From assembly GCA_963978905.1 (NCBI GenBank), contig OZ022256.1:49276001-49340000 (forward strand): a stretch of 64,000 nucleotides of DNA, given 5' to 3'. The stretch is from Trichostrongylus colubriformis. Taxonomy: Eukaryota; Nematoda; Chromadorea; Rhabditida; Trichostrongylidae. The notes beneath the pieces were generated by a model. The model saw only the letters and a program-made list of their open reading frames with translations. It did not search any database and was not told where the DNA came from. This document shows, piece by piece, positions 10,827 through 23,645 of this stretch; the stretch's first letter is position 1; each line of letters opens with the position of its first letter. Both the position numbers and the translations under genes were made by a program.

Positions 10827-12033
10827 AATCAGGAAATAACCTCATAAGTGTTTGGAAAGTTCATCAGGATAAATCAATAATTTTGCAAAAAAAAAAAGAG
10901 AAAATGTTGATCGCAAGTGTGACAGCAACGTTATCTGACAACAGATTAAGAATAGCCCGAGTGTAACTGAAAAAAAAACCGTGGCTAGTCATTGAGAAAC
11001 ATTTGGAAACACCATGAGATCCATGTGGCTTTTAGAATAACGCTGAGTAATTTACCAGCCACAAATACGGCTTTTAAATTTTGATGGAACAATAAAAGAC
11101 CACAAGAAAGCCATGTCAAACCGATAAATGAGCCAACGCCGTCTAGACCTCGCTATTCAGAGTCATAACCTTCTGCTCTGATCGCTGGAAGGCATCGATG
11201 TTATGGATTAACATTCGAATGAGCCTGGACTTATTATTGAGGAAAAGTCGCTGGCTTTCCAATTCAACTGAGAACCATTCGGGATTGGGAATCCAGTCGA
11301 GGATTCCGACTAAGAACCACCTTCAAAAGGTGAATGACGTTTGTCGGCATTCAGTTTCCAGTGAAGTGAGCGATCGGTGGTGTCCCACTGGACCAGGACT
11401 TTTGAAATCTCCATCCATTTATATAAAAGATTTGAAAAAGCGAAATATTTGATTAAATTAACAGTTTTCCAGAACTGTGATACAAAAAGGGGTGAAATCT
11501 ATCGGTCGAAGGATTCCATGAGTCGATCATGCATGTCGGAAGGCGTATGTTTAAAAGGTAATGGTGAATAAGGATACGATCGGAGGAGATGAGCAAAGCA
11601 GTGCAAGAAGTTAGCCGGTGGGCATTTAACCTAGGAGTGGAGTGCGGTATTTTAAGCTTTCCTCTCAAAAATCAGGTCTGAACCCTGATATTCAAAGTCA
11701 TGACCTTCTGCTCTGATCGCTCACAGTTCAAATCACAGTTACTTGTGCTGCTCAGACTTTTCCATCTAAAGGGCAACTGGAGCAGCATACACTGGGAGGC
11801 GGAGGTAAAGTAGTGGTAAGTGGAGCAGCTCTCATTAGTATGATCCGGAGATCGAATTTTTCCCTGGTTAATATCACACCATGCCTTTGTCAACAATGGG
11901 GCCGATGAAATGGCGCCCTACTCGTCTGATCGAACGAAAATATTAATCTATCATCAGTTGATTCGCTGCCCCATGGCCTCTTCTTGACACTTTCTTCACT
12001 TTCTATCGGACGTGATAATTTATTTTTTGGGAC
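10827..12033. other. Repeat-bearing intergenic sequence
   Basis: A direct repeat of about 35 bp, containing ACCTTCTGCTCTGATCGCT, occurs near 11154 and again near 11690. Near 11810-11870 there is a sequence resembling the SINE head (AGTAGTGGTAAGTGG followed by GGAGATCGAAT). No gene is recognised. Confidence 0.4.
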
Positions 12034-12989
12034 CCCTAAAGTCTGATAGATAAGTCCGCCCGCACGCGGTGTCGCGCGCGGCACAGGCAGCCGCAATCTT
12101 CAAAGAACCAAAGATGGAGGAAATTGAGGAAGCTATGATTGGTGAATTGTTAATAACGAGTTTACATCGTATTGTATATTGTATTTGTTAATATAAAAGA
12201 AGTAGCAAGTAAAGCTGGGGTCGTGCGAAAGGTGAACGCAGAAACTTCACAGTTGGCAGAGGATGAACCGAGTGAGAGGAAAATCGTTGTTCAACGAGGG
12301 TTTCAATGCAACGATGGTTTTGGCGATGGAACAGCGGTTGAATAAAAATTTTCCTTATTTCTGTTATGATAACGGTGCACAAAACCTCACATACATGCGT
12401 CTTTTAGATTCTTTTTCCCCTGCAAAACGCGCTTTTGCTTGCCGCGTCAAATTTTTGCACCTGATGTGAGCCCTCCTTCTAGTCTTCAAGCCCTTTGAAT
12501 TACCTGAACAACTTATGATCATCAGAGCACGGGAGGAATAGTAAAATTGACCCAACAAAAGCCAGATATACAAAAAGCGGCATCACGAAAAGGATGAGGT
12601 ACGGAGAGGTAGCTGCTTTAGTTTGTGACAGTTTCTACTCAATTTCTGAGGAGACGATTGTCAACAGCTTCTTAAGGACCTTGAACCGAGGATCATTGTT
12701 AGATGAGATGAGTGAGAGTTTTTATGTTGTGAACGTTGTGAAATTGAAATGAAGTTGAGATTGCGTGGGAAGTTTAAGATGAATGATCATTGTTACACGT
12801 GTTAAACGAAGATATTGATATGTGGCATTTTTAGATATGAGAAATAAAGTTGAATGAACAATTTCTACAATTCTGTCATTCTTAAGAACGAAGGGTGCAT
12901 TGCGATCCTGTGCTTTGAAGACTACGCCTGCGTCCGCCGCTGCCGCGCGCGACACCGCGTGAGGGCGGACTTATCTATCAGTTTTAGGG
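12034..12989. mobile_element. DNA-transposon-like element with ~70-bp terminal inverted repeats
   Basis: The left end (CCCTAAAGTCTGATAGATAA) and right end are near-perfect complements, extending through GTCCGCCC, CGCGGTGTCGCGCG and a segment ending GTCTTC. Total about 956 bp. The interior holds short ORFs only and no recognised transposase, so it is probably a non-autonomous or internally deleted element. No clear target duplication was found. Confidence 0.7.
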
Positions 12990-13125
12990 TACATCTTTTT
13001 CTCGCAATTTCTCTCCTTTTTGCATTCTGCTTTTTTTCCTGTTTCTCATCTCGCACTTATTCTAGTTTTGTTTTACTTTGTCGTTTTTTCGTTCGCTAAT
13101 AACTCTTTGTTCTTGTTCTCTACTA

Positions 13126-14031
13126 TTAGGTTGTAAGGAAAGTTCTGGCCGCTTTTTCGCGTTCACAAGATAAATTCAAATATCAGAGCGCGTCAACATG
13201 AATCAGCTGAAATATAGAGCTTTTTAGATAGACAAAAAGTTGCTCTTTCTAAATATATGTTTCATTCGGAATGCCACAAGGTTTTCGAGTTATTAGGGAA
13301 ATTCTAAAGTACTGCGAAAATGGGACTTTTGAGATCACTTCACTTCACGAGCTCTTTTTTAATCGGGTCGCAGCAGAGGCGACCACTAATGTGAGTACTG
13401 CTAGGGGAGGGGATGATGCATTGCGTGGAACACTTTGTCCCTGGTTTCAGGACTGCAGAAATGAGAGCGAGTTGCTTGAATTATCAATTGATCAAATCGC
13501 TTTAACTAAAACGGCAGAAGACGATGAGCGTCCATATTTGCAGAGGATATTCACAAGTATTGGCCCTCAACAAACAAGCCTAGTTGACCACCTCAGGTAG
13601 CCTTGATTTGGAAAAGTCCAGAAAAATGGGTGCTGCGGGAGCCCTCACCGCAGTTATGCGCAAGCCCATTTTTCACATATCCTCTTCCAGTAACTGAAGC
13701 AGTTGCAGGCTGAAGCCCGTACTCGTTCGTCATATTCACCAGATCTAGCGCTAACTAAGCCCCACTTTCCCAAACATCTGGACAGCTCCTTCAGTAGCAG
13801 TGTGTTCAAAAAGAGTGGCGATTTGAAGTCGACTTTTTTTCATTTCGCGCAATATAAGTCATCAAACTTTGATCATATCGAGATATGTGGGTACGCATAA
13901 TGTTGCCGTGAGTGTAGCGAATCGAATGGTGTTTATTCTGTGAGAAAAGAGAAAAGATGCACTCTGAGCCGAGTTAAAATCTCCTGAAGTTGAAATTTCA
14001 AAAACCGGCTAAAACTTTCCTTACAACCTAA
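13126..14031 (+). mobile_element. Mariner transposon, internally deleted
   Basis: TIRs TTAGGTTGTAAGGAAAGTT and its complement are flanked by TA. Inside, 13271-13600 gives a mariner N-terminal DNA-binding region (HELFFNRVAAEATTNVSTA, later QQTSLVDHLR). Positions 13703-13900 give a decayed catalytic C-terminus (YSPDLALTKPHF). The middle of the transposase, with the first two Asp residues, is missing. About 906 bp against roughly 1.3 kb for a full mariner. A related minus-strand fragment is at 33362-33945. Confidence 0.85.
13271..13900 (+). pseudogene. Mariner transposase remnant (N-terminal HTH plus decayed C-terminus)
   Basis: The first block encodes the helix-turn-helix part of a mariner transposase, which would bind the TIRs. 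The second block lies in another frame and carries the SPDLA motif, but the catalytic Asp after it is lost (SPDLALTKPHF, where the family has a D-Y-H-L-F ending). With deletion, frame loss and the missing catalytic residue, the copy cannot encode an active enzyme. Confidence 0.75.
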
Positions 14032-14043
14032 TAGATTATGAAT

Positions 14044-14504
14044 TTAAAGACAACGGAAGGGGGTAGTTTTGACTTACGGTAGAACAGACGTAGTGTGGAC
14101 GAGTTCAAGTGGCCGTCATTGCACAAACTCGCCAATCTGACGCCTTGGCATGGTGCCAAAAGGAGATGTTTCTATTATGGACTTGGTTTTTCCTTTTACT
14201 TTTTGCTTTCTTCTTTCTTATATTGTTCCTAGATGTACTTACATGAATGCTAATGTAGTTGGGAATGGCCACTCCACTGCGCTGGGAGTCAGGTGCTACA
14301 ACCAACGTTGGCCCGCGGCCCGTCTCCTACAGCGGACAACTCGGTCAGTGTGTTGATGCGAATGGGATGCGAATACACATCGCAGCGTCGCGCTTTTGAA
14401 TCCGGGTTTTTTCGCCGATATCGCTTCTAATCTTGAGTGTTCTCTACAAAATGTTCATTTCCTTGCATCTTCCTCTTGTGTCGGACCCCTTCCGGTTCAT
14501 TTAA
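14044..14504. mobile_element. ~460-bp MITE, family 2, copy 1
   Basis: Ends are inverted: TTAAAGACAACGGAAGGGG on the left and the complement of TTAAATGAACCGGAAGGGG on the right. The full length matches 58592-59058 at high similarity, including CACTCCACTGCGCTGGGAG and GCAGCGTCGCGCTTTTGA. No transposase. It lies only 12 bp from the mariner at 13126-14031. Confidence 0.8.
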
Positions 14505-15297
14505 GGTGACACATTCTTACCCAACCAACTTCACTGAGAAACTCGGGAATCGGTGGAGAGAGTGGTTCGTATGGGTTTACGAGGCGAAACGAGCCACCAT
14601 CAAAGTTTTGTTTTTAATTTATTTTAATAATTAGACTTATTAAGTAGTACGTTAGTTGCCCCACACAACACTGTATATATGGCATATCGCGATCAAACAC
14701 CTCTGGTATTCTGAACAAAAGCGGATCATGACGCATCTCAAAAAAGGACTATAAACGTCGAATGTTTTGAGAATAAAACTGTTAATGTCCATTGGTGAAT
14801 ACGTGGCTGACCAGTCAGCAAGGGCACAAATATCTGTCGTGGGGTTGTGTACATAGAAGTAAGTTTCAAACTGAGTATTTATCTACAATACACTTCTGCT
14901 GTGCTGTACTCCTGGAAATGGTCATTTCTTAGAGAATTCTTGCATATCCGGCTGAATTTCGAGAGAAAGCGATACAATTTTCCGTTGCACTATTGCTGAA
15001 CATAGATTTTGCCCTTCCATTGGGTGAATAAAATATCAGAAAACATTGTAGAATCCATTGAAACTTCTACTCAAAAGATTTGGCCTTGAATAGAATTTTC
15101 CAGGTATTCAGATTTACTTCTTCTGAAACTTATTGGTATGCTTGTAGTTCTATAGAAATTCTCGAGGACTTCCGTTTTTCGATTTTTAATGAGGATTTAG
15201 TCAGGCTGTACTTTGAGAAATTGCGAATTACTCAAGTGAATAAAAAATTCTCGCGAAGAAGGGAGTATTTTTCTGTTACCCCCAGAGAGGAGCGGAA
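14505..15297. other. No gene recognised
   Basis: AT-rich, short ORFs only. No inverted-repeat ends or exon signals that I can support. Confidence 0.4.
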
Positions 15298-15530
15298 CTG
15301 ATGTAGTGACAGGTGGCCCACACCCCATTCTCATGGTGCAAATCCCGCATCAACGTCCGCCCAGGCCAACCAAGCCATTCATCCCTCCAGGGTCGGCGAA
15401 TTGGTACCAGACTCGTCTGGAAGGATAAAAGCACTGACTTGTACATCGACTGACCACCGCATGTTCACTATTCTGAATGTAACTAGAATGTGCGGCGCAT
15501 CCCAGGAAGGCATTGGTCAACGCCGGAATC
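15298..15530 (+). repeat. tRNA-headed SINE-like element
   Basis: It starts with an A-box-like GATGTAGTGACAGGTGG, with a B-box-like GGTGCAAATCCCG about 33 bp on. The body has GGTACCAGACTCGTCTGG, GGATAAAAGC, and the 3' segment GTGCGGCGCATCCCAGG ending GTCAACGCC. This is one of the best copies of the family, together with 41903-42163. Confidence 0.7.
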
Positions 15531-16146
15531 TTTATCCTTTTACCTTTAACCCTTAGATGGCTAAGCAGGGCCGGAGTGAAATACGTGACATTCGCAATAA
15601 TTCCATAGCAGAGGCATGCAACGGTCAGAATACGTAAGGAACTCGATAATATCGCAGAGACCATGTTTTTCGTTGTTTAGTTTTTTTTTCTACATTATAG
15701 CTGCATAAAATACAGTAAAAAGGAGGTGAAAGGTACCCAGGCTTCAGGGTGAGCGAAAAATACCTCTCTCCTGGTGCACTACGGCTAGTAGTGTATTTTG
15801 TGCACATATTTCATTAGATTTAGGACAATATCCAAGCCGATAAGGCTCCAGCCAAACTGAAGTCAGCCTAAATATCTATAGCCATAATGACGCCTGGACC
15901 TTCAGGGCAGCATCTGAGTAATTAGGCACACAAAAGAAACATTCATTCGATTGTTGTCAAAGGTTTTTGTGTAAAGCTGATTGAATATAAATTGTGTAGA
16001 AGCTGGATGCGTCGGTATTGGAAAAGGGACAGGGCATCTGAAACGGCAAAGGTTTGACCGTTCGGAAAACGTCATCGAAATCTGGTATCACTTCGAAAAT
16101 TCAGAATCCCAGCTTCACTGCGACGCGAGATATGAATTTCCGGTCA
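15531..16146. other. No gene recognised
   Basis: A T-rich tract lies near 15680. Only short ORFs; nothing assignable. Confidence 0.4.
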
Positions 16147-16187
16147 AACACCCACACACATACACACACATACCAACAGACACACTT
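16147..16187. repeat. CA microsatellite
   Basis: An imperfect CA-rich run (CACCCACACACATACACACA and following). Confidence 0.8.
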
Positions 16188-16211
16188 AGCCGATTATATA
16201 TAGTAGGATAG

Positions 16212-16370
16212 CAATAAAGCACATTGCAACTATACAATCCGGCAACACAGTTACTGGTATTGCAGAGGTCAAAAAAGGGGTTGTATTTGGTATGAGCAGA
16301 GGAGAAGCAGGGGGGGGGGGGTGGTCGTACTGAAGCGGCTATTTTCCTCGACACGGGAGTGCCCTTCGCT
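16212..16370 (+). repeat. Interspersed repeat family 3 with a G12 tract
   Basis: Shares CACATTGCAA, TCCGGCAACA, TTGCAGAGGTC and GTCGTACTGAAGCGGC with 44885-45012 (plus) and with 55930-56075 (minus). This copy contains twelve uninterrupted Gs at 16310-16321. The other copies have shorter or interrupted G runs at the same position. No coding potential. Confidence 0.65.
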
Positions 16371-16500
16371 AATTTGCGGCGTCGAACTTTCGCACTCGAT
16401 ACGAACAATAAGACCTTCGTATTGTGCAGAGCCGCGCCACCGCAAAATCGCAAAATCGCAGAACCGCAAAACGCAGAATTGCAAAGTCTGAGGGCGGCCC
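16371..16500. mobile_element. GC-rich foldback element, family 4, partial
   Basis: Carries the family signature of alternating CGCAAAATCGC / CAGAACCGCAAAA blocks and ends with AGTCTGAGGGCGGC. Complete copies at 47497-47665 and 57495-57645 have this as the right arm of a hairpin. Here the left arm is reduced to a short AACTTTCGCACTCG piece. Confidence 0.6.
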
Positions 16501-19500
16501 AAAGTCTATCAAAAAACTAACAAGCATTCGATAGAGTGTGCATGACGTATACGAAGCCCTCAGAAACCGACCGGTGCTCAAATCTGCTTGAGAGTAATTT
16601 TCGAGAAGCGTGATACCATATAAGGTTCACTGAAAGATAAAAAGTAGGGCTTGGGGAAATCCGAGTCGCTATGACCGGGGAACTCTATTGGGAGCTGTCA
16701 CAAGGGGGCAATGGAATCATAGGATACAACTTCTCCTTCCTTGAACGATCTTATTACACGGAAAACAAGATCTTGGAAAGCCTGGAGAACTTGAAAAACC
16801 CTCACTACATTCTTTTAAGAGTTTTGTAGGTTACCAGAAACCTTTGTGCTCACTTGGATTCCATACCTCTCACTAAAGACTAATAACCGTATTCAACGGA
16901 ATGTCTCGTCATCCATTGCATTATCTGATGCCAATGAACTCAAACCTGCCAGAAAACTCCTGAGCTACTTTGAACGAGCCTGTTGCTAGCGGTTTTAGGG
17001 GGCTATCACATGTCATTTAAAGATCATTTTAATCCGGAAAATTGTTGACGATGAGAGTGGTGTGTGTGTGCGCGTATTGTTAGGCATATTCTCATATGCA
17101 ACCACTTGAGTGCCAAAGCACTCGACTCGGCCTCCGAGTATCGTTGGCCTGCACAGTGCCACTCCTCTAGCCCTCCTCCGCTGTTATCCTCTTAACATCA
17201 TCCGCTAACATGTTCTGGCCACTTGTGAGTCATTAGCCTCAGCCCAGCTCATAATTCTAACCTTTTTGAGCAGATGCCTTTTGAAATTTTTGTGCCTCTC
17301 CTTGCAAAGCTGCTACTCACGATCATTTTTATGATCAACTCTCTTTCCATAATCGCCTTGTAAAGCAGTCATGAAATCAAAGGAGCAAGCCGTTGACTTT
17401 TCTGATACCATACATGTCCATTTTCATGAGAGATTTGGACACCGAAACAGGTCAAACTATATGTTCTGGTGATCTTATCCCCTAAACCCTTTGCAGAATT
17501 TTGCAAAGGCCTATAGGTTAGAGCCGTCCCTGGTATGAATGGATAACGGCGGGCACCATTAATAGGAGCTCCTAGAAGACGCATAGGCCGCATTCATACT
17601 TTGCAGTGCCGGCGGCAAGGCCTGGCTACGTTTCTCTGCGTCTGTGCATGTGCTACCCTGTCCTGTTGCCTGCGTCGTCTTGCACCTCCCCGCGCCACTC
17701 TGCTTCGCTTTTGTGAATGCAGCCATACCATGCTGACGCAAAGTATGAACGCTGTCTTGAGAGACTGGACTTTGAGAAGATCCCGGAGTCCACGATGGGA
17801 AGTATTCATGGATGTCTTAGATGATGACTATCTATGTGAGTATGTGATGTGGCAGATTTTCGATCCTAGCTGAAGCCATCAAGCATTATGGGATCATACT
17901 CAGGAGCACTTTCAGGCTGTTAAATGGGGTCTATCATGGCAAGGAATGGATCGAGGAATCAGGGAGGGCAGGATTTTGGGTGGGAAAGTGAAGGAAGTGT
18001 CGCATTTTGGAATATTTTCCGAGAATTCCTCGAAGGCCAACTCATCTTGAACGATTTATGGACCATCTGCAAGGTCGTCAATCGATAACCATACTTTGAA
18101 GTATTAGGTAGCTATACTATTGTTATCGATTGGCGAATTTTCTTGTAAGGGAAGACATCTTGACTATCCGATGGTGTCAAATGAGTCAACTGGGGGGGGG
18201 GCATAAATATTTCCCAGGAATTTTCCTCGACTCCACGCTTGACCCTGGTCCACGTTCCTCTATTTGACTCCAGCTGATATGTGTCGCGGGATAAAAATTG
18301 ATTCTACGGACCTCACAAACCATTCTATAATAAGACTTGATCGCATCTATTTTCCATTAGCTTTCTGTGCAATGTTTGACCTATTCTTGATGTAGACACC
18401 CTACTTTATATGGCGTACGGTCCTGTTTATGCCCCTAACCTCTAAAAGGAAAAAGGAACCCGTCTTCTTTTTCCACTCGAGTTTGAGCAAAATTATACTC
18501 TTGAATGTACTGATTGACACGAGCGATTTATTTTGTTAATGACCAGCAGTATGTCATTTTGACCAGACATGACCAACGGCATTCTGTGCGTCTGATCCAA
18601 TGCAAGCGGGATTCTCCTACCAATATTGTTGCTCAAAATCATGTGTGAATTTTACTTTTTAATTTTGTTGCCGTGTTTTTGTTACCTCGCTAATTTATTT
18701 ATGGTGAGAACCACCTGAGTCGTGTATCGATCGTTCGAGAGAGAGGGGGGGGGGCTCGTATTGAGTGTTGGCAAGGTAGCGTATAGTACACCATCGTTAA
18801 TCATGTTTCGTGAAGAGAAGAAACTGAGCGTATTCTACTTCCCTCGATCGCTAATTTTTGAAAGATCTGATAGAAATTGGAAGCGGTTTAGGCGCTATCA
18901 TGAAGGGAACGGGGTGGGGGGACATTTCATAGAATGTTGAACACCTTAGCATCGCTGAGTCCTCACTTAACCGATTTGATGATTTTTGCCTTAGCCGCTT
19001 GGAGGCCGAGCAAAGTGGTCTGCACCCCACCATTCCTTCATCGAGATAGTACTGGAGCTTATTGAGGACTTCTTAAGGAGGTGTTATGATAAGAAAAATT
19101 TCTTAGACCCGTTGATTGTTCCCATTTGTGGATGTTGTTCTAACAGAACTTATAAGAATTAATTTCGTTCCTAAAGTCCATACCCACCTTCGGGGATCCG
19201 ATATGCCCCATCACATTCGAATTATTCACAGAGATGTGTTACCCGTCTCAGTGACCACATATCTAATCGTAGATTCTGTATCATTAGTACGGGTTCTCAT
19301 GCAATATTCGACGGCTTTTGTATGAGCTCAGCCATGCGCTTCCAAACGCCTCGCCTCGTCAGCCAACTCGCTGCAACAAGAGCAATTATTCGCGCCGACA
19401 CCTCGCAACACAATCGCCAGGTGGCTCACTTGCATCGTCAGCGAGATCCGTTGATGCCCTCTACCTCTGCATCTGTGTACTTTTCCTAGTAAATGTCAAG

Positions 19501-22500
19501 TGCATGGCCCATACTGATTGCAAGTTGGGCAGCGCTTATACGGTACTAGTTTTTTGGACGGTTCAGGATTAATAATTTTTGAAGCGCTATTGATAAGGGG
19601 GGGGGGCAGGTCATTACAGTACAGTGGAGACAGTTCAGCAAAGGCGGATGATCATACAAAGAAATTCTGAAATGCCAAGAAACCCAGAAAATGCGGATTT
19701 TTCCGAGCCTATGGAGGGAAGGAGCTTCCAACTAAATAGACCACCTCACCCGTTTGCAAGAGAAGTTTATGATGGTGGACTTCCCGACCTACCGGGCATA
19801 CCGCGCGCGATCGTACTGGGTCAAATTTCCGCACAGGACTGTTACTCATTGAAATTTTTTTTAGTTTTTTTACTACTGAGGGTGGGGGAGAGGAGTATGT
19901 GTTTGGCCACTCAAGAGCGCCCTTCTTAGGCACAGGAGAAATTCACGGGTTGTGGTTAGACTTATTATTCCGTTTCCTTCCTTATTTTCTGTCAGTGGTG
20001 TCCATCTTTATTGGCTTGTTCTGATTGTGCTGGGATGCAATGAGCGATTTGTGAAGGGTTAGCCGAGGTCATCAATCTTTACTGACTTATCAACTCACGA
20101 ATGAAGATTCCCTTGATAAAAAATTCATCTCACCTCATCTCCTCTCGCAAAAACATGAAGCCCCCAGTAAACTCGGATGCTGGAACTGGCGTCAAAGCTG
20201 AACCTGGAATGACAATTACGAACGCCCCCAACATAAGTATTTTCAAACTTCGCTAAATTCACATTTGCATAGAAGTAGTTAAAAGATCCCTTCATTCCTG
20301 ATTTTCTGGTTTTCCGTGAATAATTCCTCTTGATACGAGTGAATTCGCGAGCGAGATCATCGATTGTCCCCATTGGAATGAGGTTTCTGACTGTCAGACA
20401 CAGGCAATTTAATAATGCCGTCGATAAAATTGCAGGGACTTTCGACCGTCTGCACTACTCAGTATGACTGAGTCAATTTTTCCTCACAATTTCATCGCTG
20501 CAGTTTTTCATCACAATCCTCTCTCATCCTAGCCCATTGTTTTGCCACTTTAATTATTGCGGACTATTTAAGGCATGTGGTCATTGACACTCTAAAAGGT
20601 TTGCTTAAGTAAGACCAAAATGGAGTTCAACCCTGAGTCATCAGAAGTCCTGCCAATGAGTGAACTATTTCCTCGTCAAAAAAAAATTAATTTTCGTTCT
20701 GATCGGTGAACGATTGGCAATTCAGGGACCAGGGTTGGGCAATGGTCCAGAGATCCTCGAGGAAAGGGCCGTAATCTGGGCTGGTAAGTGGACAAGGGGT
20801 CGTCTATAAGACTAACTATACTTCACAGTGTTGATCTTGAAACAGGGATCGCTATCGTGCCATACACGACCACCACAATGACATGATGAATTCAGCAGAA
20901 TTCCGAAACTGTTTTTCAGCAGATTGTGGAAGTGAATTTAGTGCAGTAGTTATTCAAGAGGCACCAAGTACGGTACAGATTAGACTTTACCCTTAATAGC
21001 TTGTCAGTCCTACCTCAAACACAGTGATGGGTAACGATGTAGGTAACGGATGTGGGTAACGAGAACTCCCAAAGTGAGTCATTCAAAGGAGAGCTAGGGG
21101 TCCAAAAAGAATAAATGTAGAAAAATCTCTAGTGAAAGTAACGTCACCCGGGGCATTGGAATAAGCGCTCTTTTCAACGTGTGCCTCCTGTTTTGACATG
21201 GCCTGTCCCTTTTTGGAATCAACGTTTGGAAAAGGGTCTTACTTCTCGGGTTCTTTAACGGTTGATCCCGTTTCGTTTACTTTCGTGTTGATTAGCACCC
21301 CCACTTGCACGTTCAGGGATCCGTCCATGTTCGGGCCGAGCTATCTCTACTACTGCCTTTGAGAAAGCCCACAACTTGATCGCAGGTATCCTTGCGACCA
21401 GAAATCGTACATCGAAGCCTTAGTATTTACTTGACCGTGAATTGTGACGAGACGGAAGTTTCCCGCAATGAAAAACAGATACACGTGTTAAATGAAGCGT
21501 AAAGGAGTCGCTGAGTAAGTAAGGCGTGAATTGGCGTGAAGATCAGTAAAAACTCTACGCAATTCTCAACAGAATGGTTTTGTAACGTAAAGATCCCTGA
21601 GGATTCACGGACACGCTCATCGAATCCTGCTATCGCGATTCCAGAGCCCATCCTTTGAATCGCCCTTCATTCTTTCGTTCAAGAGTTTCATACAAAGAAA
21701 GTAACTGTGCTGATTAGTTTTTCATTTTCAGAGCTTCCAGTAAATAATTTTTCGACCTTCACACCGTCCTACTCGGCTGGGATACCTTTTCATGAAGTAG
21801 CAGTTGCCCTCAAATCACTAAAAAAACGGGTTTGTAAACATCGACCAAAATTATGGTTAAGGCTCGACCGCATATACTTTTGACCGCTACTGTATGTGGC
21901 TACTGTGGGCTGTGGTGCAGCGGCAAGCTGAGCTCTGCTTGGCGTGGAGGAAAATTTTTGAGAATTACGACTTCAATTAACGACTCCTCGACCCATGCCT
22001 GACTCTGGTGGTAAGTCTTGCACAACTGGCAGTAAGATATTGCCAGTTCAATTCTTCTGAAGAATCGTCAGTTTTTGGCTGGGTCAGAAGGAGATGGGAG
22101 AACCGAATAATTCCCCATTAGGATGGGAGACGCGTTCTTATTGCATTGCTCATCCTGAAACTTCACTACATACGACTGTGAAAAGAAGCAAAGGCTTTTT
22201 TCTGGATTCGGGTTTGTCTGATACAGGACACATCAAATTTTATTTTCAAAAGGGATCTAGGTATGTAACTCTTACGTCTTCGGAAACATATTAAATGTGA
22301 AACCAGGTATAATTAATTTGAGGTGAATAAAATAAACCGAAAATCTCGCTTTCAGTCGCCTAAATTACAATAGTTTAAAACAGAATTTTTTTCAAAGCCA
22401 GACATGTTGAATCCGATTCGAAATGATGGGATATTCCTTTAACGCAGGGTGTGTGTTTGTTGGTAGAATTTTCGCGCGGCGACGAACTGAAATCTTTGAA

Positions 22501-23624
22501 GATCTCTCACGGTACTAGCCCACTGCGTATTGAGCGGAATTCCAAACGACTGCGACAAGTCGTGGTGACCGCGCCGCGAGTGCGACACCGCGAGCGACCA
22601 AACGCCTCACATCGTTCAACACACGACCCAAAGTGACTCAGAAAATTGCTATCTCGGTAATTTTGCAAAGAGAAGGCAGTGGCTTTTACTGGATGTAACG
22701 CAAGGGGATGTGATGCCTCACGTTCCCTTTTGCGATGCTATATTCCATGGATACTCTTTTGTGGCGCCTACAGGGTTTTCACGAGATCAGAGATACTCAG
22801 CAGCGCTCCAGGTCTATTTGGTACTTAGACCGTCGGTTTTCAAATCCCAATAGTCGCAATTCTTTGCAATTTTTTGGATCCCAGCCATTTTTCCGTTGTT
22901 TTAGATGTGATATCGGTTTTTGAAGCAATTTTAACCCTTCAAAACTTAAAAAAGCCTCAATTTCTACGCCTTACATTGTCAAATCTTATCCCGCTTTTGC
23001 TTCCCGAAGTTTCTACTCTTATTTTACAAGAGTTTCTGAAATACCTGTACCACTGAAGATTTTGATTTCCGTTATACCCTCTTTGGATGTTCTGAAAGTG
23101 GTATGAAAGACAAGAAATCTGTGCTTAGATCTCCAAGTGGAAGGCTCCGTGCCTGTTATCCCGCGACGTAGAGCCCATTCTAGACTTCCAAACGTCGAAA
23201 ATGAAAGTGAATCCAAAACGACAATCAGGAAGCTGCCGCCTGATGCCAAAAGCAAATATCCCCATTTCAGGGATCCCGTGTGTTTCTTGTATTTGTTCAG
23301 CATGTATCTATTGGCTGGCAGGCTCACTAGACGATTGTGGTGATTGTGATTGTCGGCGTTTCAGCGTTTTCCCATCATCCATCCCCTCCCCACCACGCTA
23401 CCTTCACAGCGATCACATCTGCTAGGGCTGTCACAATTTGTGCCGGCAAGGGTTGTGGTTAATTCCTATTAATTGCATACAGTTTGATGTATGGCTGGGG
23501 TGGTTGGCGAGTCGGTGACCGCTTATTGAGATCATTCGAGAGACCATGAATTAGCCCTCCTGTCACGTTCACAGCTTCGTTCCCCCCGTGGCCGTTTATT
23601 ACCACCACTCGGTCACCAATCTAC
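16501..23624. other. 7-kb stretch with no gene recognised
   Basis: Short ORFs on both strands with no family motif. It holds three uninterrupted G10 tracts (18192-18201, 18745-18754, 19597-19606). Near 21850-21895 there is a single end of a Tc1-like MITE (CCGCATATACTTTTGACCGC) without a partner. Confidence 0.4.
21845..21895. repeat. Solo terminus of Tc1-like MITE
   Basis: Matches the right end of the element at 51197-51696: ACCAAAATTATGGTTA then GACCGCATATACTTTTGACCGCTACTG before TA. No matching left end is visible upstream, so the copy is truncated. Confidence 0.55.
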
Positions 23625-23645
23625 CTGCTGCTGCTGCTGCTGCTG
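23625..23645. repeat. (CTG)7 microsatellite
   Basis: Seven uninterrupted CTG units within a C/T-rich segment. No coding frame is supported around it. Confidence 0.9.

Noticed and set aside
18001..18180. Repeat shared with 43684-43840 and 45545-45660
   Set aside because: Short similar words such as TCATCAATCGA occur in all three, but by eye the alignment is too broken to call a family.
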